Assembly: GCF_023159225.1 (NCBI RefSeq)
Contig: NC_063162.1
Coordinates: forward strand, 101,634,094-101,698,093
DNA from: Perognathus longimembris pacificus
Taxonomy: Eukaryota > Chordata > Mammalia > Rodentia > Heteromyidae
DNA: 64,000 nt
Reading direction: 5' to 3'
The notes beneath the pieces were generated by a model, which was not told the DNA's origin, did no database searches, and worked only from the letters and a program-made list of their open reading frames with translations. This document shows, piece after piece, positions 48,313 through 59,839 of this stretch. A program made the translations under genes and the position numbers. The first letter of the stretch is position 1. Each line of letters opens with the position of its first letter.

Positions 48313-49120
48313 TCAAGTTTTTATTGGTATTTTTATTTCCACTTTGTGGATGCTCAGTACATAAGTTGGTGAATAAATGAATGCAGGGTTAACCAAAACT
48401 AGACAGCAAAAGAAATTTGTTTGCTTGGCTAGAAGTATTGCTGCAGGAAAAATATCACCAAGAAAGAGCAGACACCCCCCCTCCCCCCCGCAACTCTGCA
48501 ACAGAGGAAAGTAGGAGCTGGTGGGAAATCACAATTCAGAGGTTGCAGAGTGGCCAGCCCATCATTTCCACAGCCTTTCACTCCCACAGCATTGCCTCAA
48601 TTGGCCTGTGCATGTCAGGGGCTGTCTGAATCGAAGAGTCTTTAAAACCATGCCTTTCAGAGAACTTCTCAAAGTTTTTAACCACAGAGGATCCAAAATT
48701 TGCTCTCATGCAACTATTCATTTAACTGAAATATTTATAGTGAATAAAGAATGACAGAAAATATATATCCCAGGCCTAAGTATATCACAGGTCCTACATA
48801 TCTCCAAAAACACTTTAGCCCTGAATTCTGCTAGAATTCATCCTTGAAAATCTTCCCAGTGATATTTTCCTATATATTTAGCCAACCTTATGTAAATTAT
48901 AAGCTATACAAATAAAGAGGTTATACAAATATGCAAATAAAGTAATCGGCCATTTGAACCCCTTTAAGGCAGTTAATGTTGATGTCTTAATTTCTATCTA
49001 TGTCTATAGTTGCAAATCAGAATGTGGAAAAATACTCACTTTACTAGTTATGATATTCTGGATGAGTTCTTAGGAAAGATGTCTTAATTTAAGCTCCAAT
49101 TTGGGGATAAAAATGGGATA
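48313..49120. other. Non-coding flank with a short C tract
   Basis: ACCCCCCCTCCCCCCCGC at 48474-48491 is the only notable low-complexity piece. No gene seen. Confidence 0.5.
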
Positions 49121-49215
49121 GTCTGGGGATGGGAATGTGGCTTAGTGATAGAGTGCTTGCCTAGCATGTATGAGGCCATGGGTTTGATTCTGTGCTACCA
49201 CATAAACAAAAGGTA
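49121..49215 (+). mobile_element. ID-like left monomer of IDL-Geo
   Basis: GGGAATGTGGCTTAGTGATA to GGGTTTGATTCTGTGCTACC followed by an A-rich end, without the right half. Either a monomeric copy or a 3'-truncated one. Confidence 0.7.
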
Positions 49216-49538
49216 AATATAATTAAATTTTAAAAAGCTATATGCACACTATGAAACATAGGAAAAGAGCAGCATAAAATATTTTTTAAAAATGAGACAG
49301 TCTTATTAGTGAAAAGTTATATGTGTGAGTGAGATAAATGAACTTTGGTTTGTTTTTCTGTTCCAAGGAACTAACAGTTCAAGGCTACTAGCATATACTC
49401 AGTTGCATATAGAGTCAATGATAATCAAATATTCTTTGTTTATTTCATCTGGATCATGTTATTCCATATATACACATAACTTCATATCACCACCCAAGAA
49501 TTAACCCCTCTAGAAACTTACCCATTTGAGCAAATAGG

Positions 49539-49598
49539 TCAGGGACAGTGCTCAGGCCCTGAGTCGAAGCCCCAGGACTGGCAAAATAAATAAATAAG
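49539..49598 (+). mobile_element. 3' fragment of a Geo-type SINE
   Basis: GTCAGGGACAGTGCTCAGGC, CCTGAGTCGAAGCCCCAGGA and an AAAT-repeat tail; 5'-truncated. Confidence 0.8.
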
Positions 49599-49809
49599 AT
49601 TATGTTTCAAAATTTTAATATTATAGGTAGAAGATAATGTTATTGAGTGGTTACTATGCAATAGTAAATGCTTTTGCCTAGGTGTTTACCCTTAGAACTC
49701 AAAGTAAGTCTGTGTTTCTCTTCCTGTGTTAATGAGACTAGCTAGCTGGTCAAAGCTACAAGGCCCTAAGTTAGACTTGGGTTTAGGTATTGGCTCTACT
49801 ACTTATGAG

Positions 49810-50728
49810 TGTTATGTCCAGATTTCTGGGTCCTCAAAGACCACCAAGGAGCCGAAAGCCAATGTAATCACTCAAGAGTCTTTATTGCAAGCTCCAGCCT
49901 GGGCTCACGATCATCACCGATGAAGCAGGTTTGAATTGAGAGCCCCGACCCTCCTCCATTCAACAGGGTTATTATAGGGTTTGGGGGAACATTCCATGTG
50001 TCACATCATCACACAGCAAATCATATCACACTGCGGGGGAAATTGTAAAACAGCATAGCAACTTGCAGCAAATCATTTTGTATCACGGGAAAGTTATAAA
50101 ATAATTCTTAAGAATGATTGGCCTAATCAATGATGGGAACGGGCCTGGTGAAGGTGATTGGCTAGCTTATGGGGTTCAAAATGATTGGTTTAGACAAATG
50201 ATCTGGGTCGCAAGGGTGTTGCGCAAGTCATCCTAAACTGAGGGGACATCTGGAACTTCAGGTATTTCCTGTTATCGCTTGATTACTGGTTATTATGAGA
50301 GTTTCACTGCCCAGAGAAGTTATTGACACTTTCTGGATTACTTGGTCATTATGAGAGTTTCACTGCCCAAAGGGGCTGTTGACCCTTCTCCTGGAATCTC
50401 TGCACTTCTGTACTTTGTTACAAGGGCAGGTTTACGGCTTTAAGTCACACACCTGCTGGGAGTGGGCCTTATTTCTCAGAAGTGGCTACTTTCATTTATG
50501 AGAGACACATTAACCATGTTTCAAAAACACAAAACACACTGGCCACACTTCAATACATTCCTTTGTGTCACAATGGCTAAAGCATTCTAACTTTAACTGA
50601 CCTCTGGTCAAATGAAGTCTCTCTGGCTAACTTCATTATTTTAGACTGCATTTTGTTCAGGCTCTTCACATTGACATGTTCTGCAGTTACTCCAGGAAGC
50701 TTCAGGGCCCCGTCAGGCCCAAGCTACA
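49810..50728 (-). mobile_element. ERV-type LTR inserted in a MIR
   Basis: On the minus strand it ends CTGGACATAACA, preceded by CAATAAAGACTCTTGAG, an ERV-like polyadenylation and U5 layout. A likely start is TGTAGCTTGGGCCTGACGGG at 50728. The 3' border (49810) is firm because it cuts a MIR. The other border is less sure: TATGAG (49804-49809) faces ATATCGAG (50729-50736), an imperfect match. No internal viral genes are seen, so probably a solo LTR. Confidence 0.65.
50281..50392. repeat. Two-copy ~56-bp tandem duplication inside the LTR
   Basis: Units 50281-50335 and 50336-50392 share GATTACT, TTATGAGAGTTTCACTGCCC and TTGAC. On the minus strand this lies in the LTR's U3, where enhancer duplications are common. 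Confidence 0.85.
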
Positions 50729-50879
50729 ATATCGAGGTGCAACGGCTGCTTAGGTTCTTCGCTATCTCTAGGTCTTGCAAAAGATCCTTAGTATCCTTAT
50801 AGTCTTGGCCTCCTCATTTCTGAATTGCCATAGTTATGACTGTAAGTGTGTTAAGAGATAAAGAGTAGAATGCATTTGC

Positions 50880-51140
50880 TGAGCACTGGTGGCTCACTGC
50901 TCTAATCCTATGGTGGCTCACTGCTCTAATCATAGCTAATCAGTAGTCTGAGATTTGAGAATTGTGTTTGAAGCCAGCTCAGGCAGTGAAGACCATGAGA
51001 CTGTTACCTCCAATCACTACCAAAAATCCATAAGTGGAGCTGTGGCTCAAGTGGTAGAGCATTAGCCTTAGGCACAAAAACTTAGAAACAGCCAGGCCCT
51101 GAGTTTAAGCCCCAGGACTGGCACAAAATAAAAAGAATAA
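50880..51140 (+). mobile_element. B1-Geo composite SINE with duplicated head
   Basis: TGGTGGCTCACTGCTCTAAT occurs twice in tandem (50888-50907 and 50911-50930), then the normal linker, tRNA-like tail (GAGCTGTGGCTCAAGTGGTA) and A-rich end. Confidence 0.82.
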
Positions 51141-51794
51141 AACTCATTTGACTATAATGCATATTAACTATTCAATAAATGTTATCTATGTATACTATTA
51201 CTAATATTTTTATGTTTCCTTTTCTTTTTTGGTCCCAAGCATTTAATCTCACATTTGTACCAAGCAACTTAATTTTCTTTGTTTTGGTTTCTGTATGAAG
51301 AGATATTTTAACCTTGTCTCCTCCCATATCAGCTTACTTCTTCCCAAATATCCACAAACATGTATTCTATGGTGTTCATCGACAAAAATATTGGAAAGGA
51401 ATGGGCACATCATAAATCTTTGGGGTTGCCTTTCAAGATTGAGGCCAGATCCAGAACACTTTTCACCTCTCCCCAGAGCTATCTGCACTGAGGCAGTTTC
51501 CTCTATCCAGCTTATGAGTTCAAACTTATGAGCTCATTTACGATCAGTTATGAGAAATAATTTATCCCTATTCCATTTCCCTTCCTGGAAGCTTACCTTC
51601 TTCCCCAACAGGATCATTTTAATAATGCTGAAGTGATGATGTTTTCTAGAGTTCATATTTCTCTTGTAAACACATTCCCTTGGGCACTGTTATTTTCTTT
51701 ACCTTTCAAAATCCTGTTCATGAAGACCTGCTAATTAGCCTTTGCACTAAAGTAAACCACCAAGGCCATTTTATCCCAAGGTTTCCTTGTTTCT
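51141..51794. other. Non-coding flank, nothing recognised
   Basis: No gene or clear repeat seen. Confidence 0.5.
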
Positions 51795-52113
51795 ACTTTA
51801 TGTGTGGGGCTGGGGTTTGAACCCAAGGTCTCAGAGTCCTCCCCTTGAGCTACACCTGGAGTTCTTTTCACTTTAGTTTTCAGTGAGGGTCTGAAACTTT
51901 TTGCACAAGACTGGCCTTGGTCTCTGACTGCATTACTCCTACCTATGCCTCCCAAGTAGCCAAGATGATGGATGTATTCCATTGTGTCTAGTTTGTTCAT
52001 TGAGATGAGGCCTCACTATTTTCTTGCCAGAGCTAGCCTCAAAGTTGGAGCTTCCTAATCTCTGCTTCCTAAGTAGCTGGGGTTACAGGCATGAGCCATC
52101 CTATCTGGTCTGT
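51795..52113 (-). mobile_element. B1-B1-ID trimeric SINE
   Basis: Reversed order on the plus strand: ID-like unit (GGGGTTTGAACCCAAGGTCT), B1 unit (GACTGGCCTTGGTCTCTGAC, GCCTCCCAAGTAGCC) and second B1 unit (GCTTCCTAAGTAGCTGGGGT, TACAGGCATGAGCCATCC). Confidence 0.68.
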
Positions 52114-52224
52114 TTCTACATTTAATACCTCTTTCTTGTTGGTCAAAATGAAATTGAAGATTGTAGTTTCACAGATGTATTCCTTTACCCTCTGAGAGGA
52201 AAATTATTAGCAACACCAATACAA

Positions 52225-52640
52225 ATCACCTTTTCTTTTGTGTAGTGAGTGGAATATGTTCCCCTCCCCCAGAATTTGTGTCCACTGAGAAACTGTGAAT
52301 GTGACCTTATCAAGTTAAAAGGAGTCACACAGAATTAGGGTGGACCCTAAAACTACGACAACTAGTGCCTCCATAAGAAGAGGGAGATTTGGACACCAGG
52401 ACACAACATCCCCACCACGTGAAGATGGAGACAGATGGCAGTGATGCATATGCAAGTCAAGGAATGCCAAGGATTACAAGCAATTACTGGAAGCTAAAAT
52501 GAGACAAAGGAGAATTCCTCCCTAGAGACTGCAGAGGGAGCCCCACCCCACCAACATCTGGACTTCAGACATAATACATTGCTGTTGTTTACAGCAATCC
52601 AGTTGGTGGTAACTGTTATGCAACCTAGGAAACATATACA
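52225..52640 (+). mobile_element. MaLR/MLT-like LTR
   Basis: CAGAATTTGTGTCCACTGAG, GACCTTATCAAGTTAAAAGG, TTAGGGTGGACCCTAAAACT, CCATAAGAAGAGGGAGATTT, GACACCAGGACAC and a late CTGTTGTTTACAGC. The order is that of mammalian MaLR-type LTRs. Confidence 0.6.
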
Positions 52641-53049
52641 CACTGTTAGCAGTAAGACCACTATTGAGTTTCAGATGGCTAGCAGTCAGTTCTGCTGCCT
52701 GTATTAGAAGACAGAATGGGAAGGTGGCAAGAACATAAACTTGAGACGTAGACAGCCCACTTTCCAGTCTGAGCCCCAGCACTTGTGATGTGGGGACCTG
52801 GTTGGTCTGTCACTCATGACTTCCATAAAGCAGTGACAAGGCATCATTAATCTAGTAGGGTTTCCGTGAGGGTGAAGTAATGAATACTGTTAGAAACAAA
52901 AACCCAACAAATCCTATCCAGCATTGTTTTATCTGACCTCTCCCATCTGAATGGCTAGCTGCATGCACCTTTCTAAATGGTACTTTCATTTCTTTCTGGG
53001 TCTACGCTCTTGGAAATTCTTCCACGTTGAGACTTGTGTGCACATGTAC
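52641..53049. other. Non-coding flank, nothing recognised
   Basis: No feature seen. Confidence 0.5.
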
Positions 53050-53270
53050 CGCACAGTGCTGGTACTGGGGCTTGAACTCAGGGCCTTTCACTGTCCCTTG
53101 GCTTTTCATTCAAGGCTCTCTCACTTGAGATACATCTTCATTTCTGGCTTTTTTTTTGCTGGTGAATTAGAGATTCTTAGATTTCTCTGCGTAGGCTGGC
53201 TTCGAACTGGGATCCTCAGATGTCAGCCTCCTGAGTAACTAGGATTACAGGCATTAGTCATTGTGGGCCA
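53050..53270 (-). mobile_element. B1-Geo composite SINE
   Basis: CTGGTACTGGGGCTTGAACT (reversed tail), GGTGAATTAGAGATTC (linker) and TACAGGCATTAGTCATTGTG (reversed head). Confidence 0.8.
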
Positions 53271-54604
53271 GTTTGCTATGCTAGGATTTTGAAAAATTAT
53301 AGGAAATTGGATGGAAACATACACAGTCAGTTAAAAGTACAATCTACTAATAACTGTGGTATCTTGCATAGCAGCTGACACCTTTTATATGATCTCTGGT
53401 GCTCATTTTGCTACTATGATTATCATTCTTTTGTTTCTTTCTCTCTTTGGTTTTATTTATCTCTCTCTTTATCTCTCTTTATTTGTTTGTGATTGATTTG
53501 TTCCCCCATTCCACATCATTTAACAAATCCATTTCCCATATTTTCTAGCAAAGATATAAAAGATATACAATGCATTCATTTTTAACCTTTTCAAAGAAAG
53601 ATAATTTTTCCCTGAGGATATTACACCATTCAAAGCCAAAATAAACATTATAGTATGCTGCTGCTACTGATTTTGATAATGACATGTGACTAGTGCTGTG
53701 GAAAAAAGGCTGATGTTTCCTGTCCTGTCCATGTGCTTACCAGCTGGGTTTGTAATTTGCAAGGCCTGAGACAGTGAATGGAGAAAGGAGGACAGCACAC
53801 TGCTCACATCATTCTATTCCTTATTCCTTTCCAAGTGAAACTGGGTTTTCTTGGCAGAGTTTTATTAAGAGGAGGAACATACTGCCTTTCTTTACATCAT
53901 TCATTGTGAGGTCGAGACACCAATGTGTCTTGCTGTGGGCTTCACAAAAACAGTTGTGTAGGGAAATAATTTCCATGTGTCCCTTATGTTTTTGCACAAT
54001 TTGTGAGTGGAAGCACTGTATTGTCTTGGGGGGGGGTGTCATCTTTTAAAGGATATTCACATAGCAAAGTGCCTTGGAGGATACTATTTCCCCATGAGGC
54101 AGAGGAACAGATTTGTTTACTGACCAATGGATGAAGATGGTGTCTTTCATGGGCAAAGATGGGGAAGGCTGGCTTTTAGTCCTTGTGCAAGACTCTACCT
54201 AGTTTGCCCTTGGGATCTGGGGGACAAGGGGAGTTGACAGGTGTCTAGTGTTCATACTGCCTCCATGTTCTTTGTCCCTGGCCCAGAAGTCTTGAGCATT
54301 TGGTCAGCTTCTGTGAAATAGTAACAGATCACTTTGTTAACTTGTAAGTAGAGTATAATCTTAGATTGTCCGCATTTCTGGTCAGGCTGACCATTTGCCA
54401 CAGAGGCCTCACATTTCCCAGGGTCATTGTTTACCATCAGAGAAGAAAACATGTTCTTGTTTTCCAGAGAAATAAAAGAAGAAATTTTGATCCTTTTGAC
54501 CTAAGGTGAAAGTTTGTTATTAAAATGTTTATAAATCTTTGATATTTAAGGATGTCATGACTAATGACTAGAAGCATTTTGAGATAAAATTGGACTCCAA
54601 ATGA
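53271..54604. other. Non-coding flank, nothing recognised
   Basis: A CTCTTT/TTTATCTCTC low-complexity patch lies at 53436-53490 and a G9-type run at 54029-54037. No gene seen. Confidence 0.5.
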
Positions 54605-55115
54605 CCAAAACAATCTTGAGTGAAAAAAATAGCAAGAAGCATCACACTACTGGCTTAAAAATATATCACAAATCAATAATAATTACAACAATATGGTTTT
54701 GGGATAAAGACAGACAAATAAAACAGAATAGAACCTAGAAATAAACCTAGACCTTTATAGTCAACTGACTATTTTTTACAAAGGTGGTAAGCAAAAACAT
54801 TGGGCCATGCTCTGGTGGCTCACACCTATAATCCTAGTTACTCAGGATGTTATCTGAGGGCCATTGTTCAAAGCAAGCCTGGGCAGGAAATTCTGAGACT
54901 CTTATCACCAATTAACCATCGAAAAGCTGTAAGTGGAGCTGTGGCCTAAATGCTAGAGCACTAGTCTTGAGCACAAAAATCTTAGGGACAGTGCCTGGGC
55001 CCAGAGTTCGAGCCCCAGCCTGGAAGAAAAAAAAGAACACCACTGGAGAATGGATAGTCTTTCCAATAAGTAGTGTGGGGAAGCAAAACAATTTAAGAAA
55101 GTCCTAGAAACCAGA
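54605..55115 (+). mobile_element. Old LINE-1 ORF2 fragment, split by a SINE
   Basis: CACAAATCAATAATAATTAC, ACAGACAAATAAAACAGAAT and GAAATAAACCTAGACC before the SINE, and GATAGTCTTTCCAATAAGTA then GTGTGGGG after it, correspond to consecutive L1 ORF2 text. Stops throughout. Confidence 0.7.
54802..55034 (+). mobile_element. B1-Geo composite SINE
   Basis: CTCTGGTGGCTCACACCTAT head, CTTATCACCAATTAACCATC linker and the tRNA-like tail ending AGTTCGAGCCCCAGCC plus an A-rich end. Inserted in the L1 fragment. Confidence 0.85.
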
Positions 55116-56142
55116 GACCAGATATGTCTGATACATAAATTGGCAGAGAAACCAGAGCAATAAAAACTAGATCCAAAACTTAAAGATAATGTATGTTCTT
55201 TCCAAAAGACAGGAGGATGGTTCTAAAGTCAGAATCCATGAATATAATGATGAGGATGGCCTGCAGATATGGGGCTATACAGCTGGTATAAAGAGAGCTT
55301 TCAGAACATGAATCAGCCCAATTCTAGCCTCTCTCCTTCAGCAGTATACATGGAATGGTTAGAACTATGGCCCAAACCTGAGGATCCACTCAGAGACAGT
55401 GAAGTAGGGGCTGAGATGGATGTTAGGTAAGGGAACTGAGCTTGAGACATCAAGTGTCCACAACAAAGGCTAAGGAAACGAAGAAGAGTGAAAATGTTGC
55501 CCAATGGTTTCCCAACTTTGGCTTTTAAGCCTGTGAGAGAGTCATCCTAAAAAAGTACAATAACTTGGTGCCTGGTCATCAGCAGGATGACCCCACTGCC
55601 CAGAAGTGTAGATTGCCTACCTGTGCCAGTTCACTGTAGTAAAAGGCTAGAGGAAAACAGGTGCCCTCCAGATGGAGTCTGGAGAATGGGTACAGGGGCG
55701 GTCTTTGAAGCCTTGTAACAGCTAAAAGGAATGGATTGATGAGCAAATGAAAGAAACAATTAAAATTTATATCAATGGAGGAATGCATAGTTAAGGTATG
55801 ATTTATTCATATAATACAGCTCTATACTCTCATTCAAAGCCCACATAGTTCCATCTATATTGAAATGGAAAAATATCTGCTCTGTTTGATTAAACGGAAA
55901 GGAGGTGCATATAGGGTGTTACTTTCATTTCAAAACAAAACAAACAGTCTAATTATCTGGAAAGAAATATGACCCCAAACTTTAGACAATTGTTAGGGGG
56001 GAGGGAAGGAAACGGTGACAATGAGTCTTTAACGTTTTCCTTCAAACACTGATATTATTTGAAATTATTTCCATGAACAAATATGATTGTTTTTGGGTTT
56101 TGTAGATAGATATTAAGATAATTTCACTTGAAACACATGGTT

Positions 56143-56174
<32 letters not shown>

Positions 56175-57606
56175 CTGGAAAGATAGACCTAAGTATGTCA
56201 GCAGTGTTTATCCCTAAGACAGTAAACTTTACAATATTGATTTACTTTCTTTACACCTTACTGTATTATCTAATTTGAGGGATTGTGTTTTCAGAGATAG
56301 CTGCTAGGGCACAGAAACATTTGACATTCCCAGTCAAGTATCAGGTTAAAGCAGTGCAGTGCTGGTGTTAGCCCTGGGCTCCCCACAAAGACCAAGTAGT
56401 GTCACTTGTGGGCAGTGCTGGGGATGGGATAAAATCCAGATCCTTGCACAGGGAGACAAGAACTACCACAGAGCTAAACAAATCAGCACCAAGATGGCTA
56501 ATTTGTGATGTTAGTTTATATAAATATGGATAGTCCCTCCACCACTGAGAACTTCTCAGTACCAAATGGGACTTCAGTAGCCAAGCTACTACATTGTGTG
56601 AGGAGTCTTTGAACTCAGTCGAGTTGGGATTTCTTGACTCCATTTCCCTGGTTTTATTTTGGCCATGTAGAGAGTCTTCCTGAAGGAGTAAAGAGCTAGC
56701 TTCCTCCTCTCTTTTCACTGAGCTGTGGAGAGGCTGTTCTCTGCCTTCTCATAGATAAGAGTCTCCATTTTGGTTTGATTAATAAAACAAGTGGAGTGCT
56801 TCAAGACTTCAGTACCTTGAAGATACAGCTTGTTGCAGACCCAGGTTATCTGAAGGAACTTAAGAAGTGGAGGTGTGGGTCAGAGAGAAGATAGGAAAAG
56901 AAAGGGTGATAGCATAGATCTACCTGTATTGAATCCCAGGAAAGGCTGTTTGCTCAGAACAAGTGTCTTCTCTTTGATTATGACTACAATGTGTTCTGAT
57001 CATGCTTATCTTGCTGGGCTGTCTTTTGTTTGGAAGGAAAAGGAAGTCAGGCCTACTCTTCAAAATTATGAAAGCAGGAAATAAAAATGACCCACAATCC
57101 CCCTCCCTGCATGCCTGTCAATGTATTGCTCAATTCCCCTGTGGAAATCTCCAGAATCCCATTGACCTTGCTTCCCAAGTCATGCCCACAGGACCATTTA
57201 TTACAGTGTATTAGCTCTCTTCAATAGAACACAGTGCATTTGTTCCTCATAATCAGCATTCTCTTGTCTCTGTGTTTCTCCCAAGTAACCAAAAGATGTA
57301 AGAGAAAATGAAGCTGGCTGCAAAGCAGAAGTGTTGGGGGAGGGGCAGGGACTTGATCATTTCAACAGAAGAAAGACACAGGATTCACTTCCAGGAGTTG
57401 TGGTTCTAGTGTGGAATATTTAGGTATTATTCTTTTAAAAAGCTTTGAATCTCTCAATACCTAGATTACATTAAAACAATTTTGGATCAGCAAGTATTAG
57501 TGCTAATTTTTCAAGCATACGTGTGGGGGGCAGGGCAGAGGGAAGCATGGATATAAAGTGGATGGGTTGATAAGTATATGAATGTATTTATATAAATGGA
57601 GACTTT
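55116..57606. other. Long non-coding flank, few repeats
   Basis: About 2.5 kb with no gene and only a (CA)n at 56143-56173. A 116-codon minus open frame at 56368-56718 has no recognisable similarity or splice support. Confidence 0.45.
56143..56173. repeat. (CA)n microsatellite
   Basis: About 15 CA dinucleotides. Confidence 0.97.
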
Positions 57607-57622
57607 AAAAAAATCTAGACAT

Positions 57623-57816
57623 GGGGCTGGGAATATGGCCTAGTGGCAAGAGTGCTTGCCTCGTAAACATGAAGCCCTGGGTTCAATTCCCCAGCACCAC
57701 ATATATAAAAAATGGCCAGAAGTGGCGCTGTGGCTCAAGTGGCAGAGTGCTAGGCTTGAGTGAAGTCAGGGACAGTGCTCAGGCCCTGAGTCCAAGGCAA
57801 GGACTGACAAAAAAAA
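57623..57816 (+). mobile_element. IDL-Geo SINE
   Basis: Complete but with small deletions in the right half (GAGTGAAGTCAGGGAC, CCAAGGCAAGGACTG). Duplication AAAAAAATCTAGACAT at 57607-57622 and 57817-57832; the A run blurs the exact edge. Confidence 0.92.
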
Positions 57817-57832
57817 AAAAAAAATCTAGACA

Positions 57833-58249
57833 TACATTCTATACTAAACATGAATGTATTTATAAATAAACATTTTACTCCTAATTTTTACTTTGGATTT
57901 GAGAATATTTCTCATCACCAAATGATTCACGGAGGGGAGGGGAAGCCAAGAGGCTTTTGTAGATTAAAAGGAGAATTCTAGAGAAGAGCCATATTTCTTT
58001 GCTCAAAGCAGTAGAGCATTTTTTGAAATGGCTTGGTGAAAATAGCAATGCGAATTCTGAGTCAGCAGTCCTTGCCCTATTTTCCTGCTGAGCATGCAAA
58101 GAGGTAGCATCCCCCCACCCCCACCCCGCTTCTCCCTTTTAAGGAACTGAGCAGAATAAGGTGGGAGGAATGAAGAGAAACATTAGAACTCAACTCCATC
58201 CTAAATGACGGAAGCAAAGGCTTATTTCTATCGTATGTTTGGATTCATA
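57833..58249. other. Non-coding flank, nothing recognised
   Basis: Short C-rich run near 58110-58128; no gene seen. Confidence 0.5.
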
Positions 58250-58745
58250 GACACACACGAAATCATTTGTACATGTTAATTTAAGACATTTACTGAGATT
58301 TACTGTGTAGTTTGTGGTAAGACCCGAGTAGATCAAACAGGCAAGGTGCTACCAAGGAGCTTCTGTTCTAGCAGTGTGGAGGTAAGAGAAGAAAGTAAAA
58401 TGTCTCTGTGGTGATAAGGCCAGGAGGAAAATGCAGCAGGATGAAGAAGGGTTGTGGATTGTTTTAGTGCAAGGCCTAGAGAACAGCTTCGTGAAGTCAG
58501 AATGAATTCTAGCACAGACACAAAGAAAGGGACCAAACTATGGGGGAAGAGCTTTCCTGCCATAGGAAGTAGCAGAAGTCAAAGTGGAACATGGGGCAAA
58601 CGCGATATATTTTAGAATGAGCCATGGAGCCTGTGTGACCGTAGAAAATAAGATGTAGCAAGGATTGAAGTCAGAGACAGGTTTGTTTTCCAGATCATGC
58701 AGGGCCTGAGGCCATGGCCAGGACTTCAGCTTTTAAATTTTTATT
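58250..58745 (+). mobile_element. Ancient mammal-wide repeat, long copy
   Basis: CTACCAAGGAGCTTCTGTTC, TGGTGATAAGGCCAGG, GGGGGAAGAGCTTTCCTGCC, AGATCATGCAGGGCCTGAGG and CCATGGCCAGGACTTCAGCT follow the order of a familiar old interspersed repeat also seen at 23005 and 38275. Family not fixed (possibly L2-type). Confidence 0.5.
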
Positions 58746-58772
58746 TAAAATGCTTAAATTAAATTTATTTTA

Positions 58773-58995
58773 GCCAGGCACCAGTGGCTCGTGCCTATAA
58801 TCCTAGCAAACTCAGGAAGCGGAGATCTAAGGACCCATACAGGAGGCTGAGATATGAGGATCAAGGTTCTAAGCTAGCTTAGGCAGAAAAGTCCATGAGA
58901 CTCTTATCACCAATAAACTATCCCCCCCCCCCAAAAAAAAAGCTAGAAGCAAAAACGCTCAAGGTTATCATCCAGGCTCTGCGTTAAAGCCCCAC
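58773..58995 (+). mobile_element. B1-Geo composite SINE
   Basis: CCAGGCACCAGTGGCTCGTG head with a partly repeated GAGATCTAAGGA / GAGATATGAGGA stretch, CCATGAGACTCTTATCACC linker, a C10A9 block, a shortened tRNA-like tail and a CA tail. Confidence 0.8.
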
Positions 58996-59015
58996 AACAC
59001 ACACACAGACACACA

Positions 59016-59056
<41 letters not shown>
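58996..59056. repeat. (CA)n microsatellite between two opposed SINEs
   Basis: About 30 CA units with several CAGA interruptions. Confidence 0.95.
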
Positions 59057-59058
<2 letters not shown>

Positions 59059-59061
59059 TCA

Positions 59062-59265
59062 CTTTTTTTGGTCTGTTGTGAGACTTGAATTCAGGGCCTG
59101 GGCTGAGTCACTGTTCCTGAGCTTTATTGCTCAAGGCTAGGTCTCTACCACTTTAAGCCATAGCAATACTTCTGCTACTTTCCTTCCTGGGCTGAGTTTG
59201 ATTCTCAGATCTCAGTCTCTTGAGAAGCTTGAATTATAAACATGAGTCACTGGTACCCTGCCACA
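59062..59265 (-). mobile_element. B1-Geo composite SINE
   Basis: Reversed tail (GACTTGAATTCAGGGCCTGG, CTCAAGGCTAGGTCTCTACC) and head (ATAAACATGAGTCACTGGTA). Opposite orientation to the neighbour at 58773. Confidence 0.78.
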
Positions 59266-59410
59266 AAAAAAACAAAACTGATATACGAATGCATAAAATT
59301 TGTACAACCTAATTAGGGAAATTGATACATGTATACATGATGTAATGTTAGAATAAGATTAAACATTTATCACCTTGTTTATGGAGAAAAGTTAAAAAGG
59401 TTTCTATCAG

Positions 59411-59456
<46 letters not shown>

Positions 59457-59461
59457 TGTGA
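59411..59461. repeat. (GT)n microsatellite
   Basis: About 18 GT units, a TA break and more GT. Confidence 0.97.
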
Positions 59462-59734
59462 ATGTGCCTGTTTGTGGATAGTAGAGAAAGGGTAAAAAGC
59501 CATATAGAAAAGCAAGAGTCAATAACCCAAGAATGTACAGTATTTCAGTCATTGGTGCCAAGAGCCCTTGGAAATCATCAATCTTCATTCAGCATGATCA
59601 GAATTATGAGTTGTTTATTTAGCTCTACATCATTTACTAGCTGCTAAATTGGCTTCAAAGTCCATACTTGAAAACCAACATAAAATATAATATATGTATA
59701 TATAATATAACCATCATATTAAACAACTTAAAAA

Positions 59735-59800
59735 CAATTGTATGCTTGAATTTAGGGTCTAGGTGATGTCCTTTGGCTTTTTCACCCAAGGCTGGGAGTG
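59735..59800 (-). mobile_element. Geo-type SINE tail fragment
   Basis: GCTTGAATTTAGGGTCTAGG and CTTTTTCACCCAAGGCTGGG resemble a reversed, diverged tRNA-like tail. Confidence 0.45.
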
Positions 59801-59839
59801 CAGAAGTGAGTCAAAAGCACGGAGCTTGAGCAACTTTTT

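Larger units (their letters stand above)
49736..50870 (+). mobile_element. MIR split by an LTR insertion
   Basis: MIR 5' part at 49736-49809 (TTAGACTTGGGTTTAGGTAT, TGGCTCTACTACTTATGAG). MIR 3' part resumes at about 50770-50870 (GCCTCCTCATTTCTGAATTG). The LTR at 49810-50728 lies between. Confidence 0.6.
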
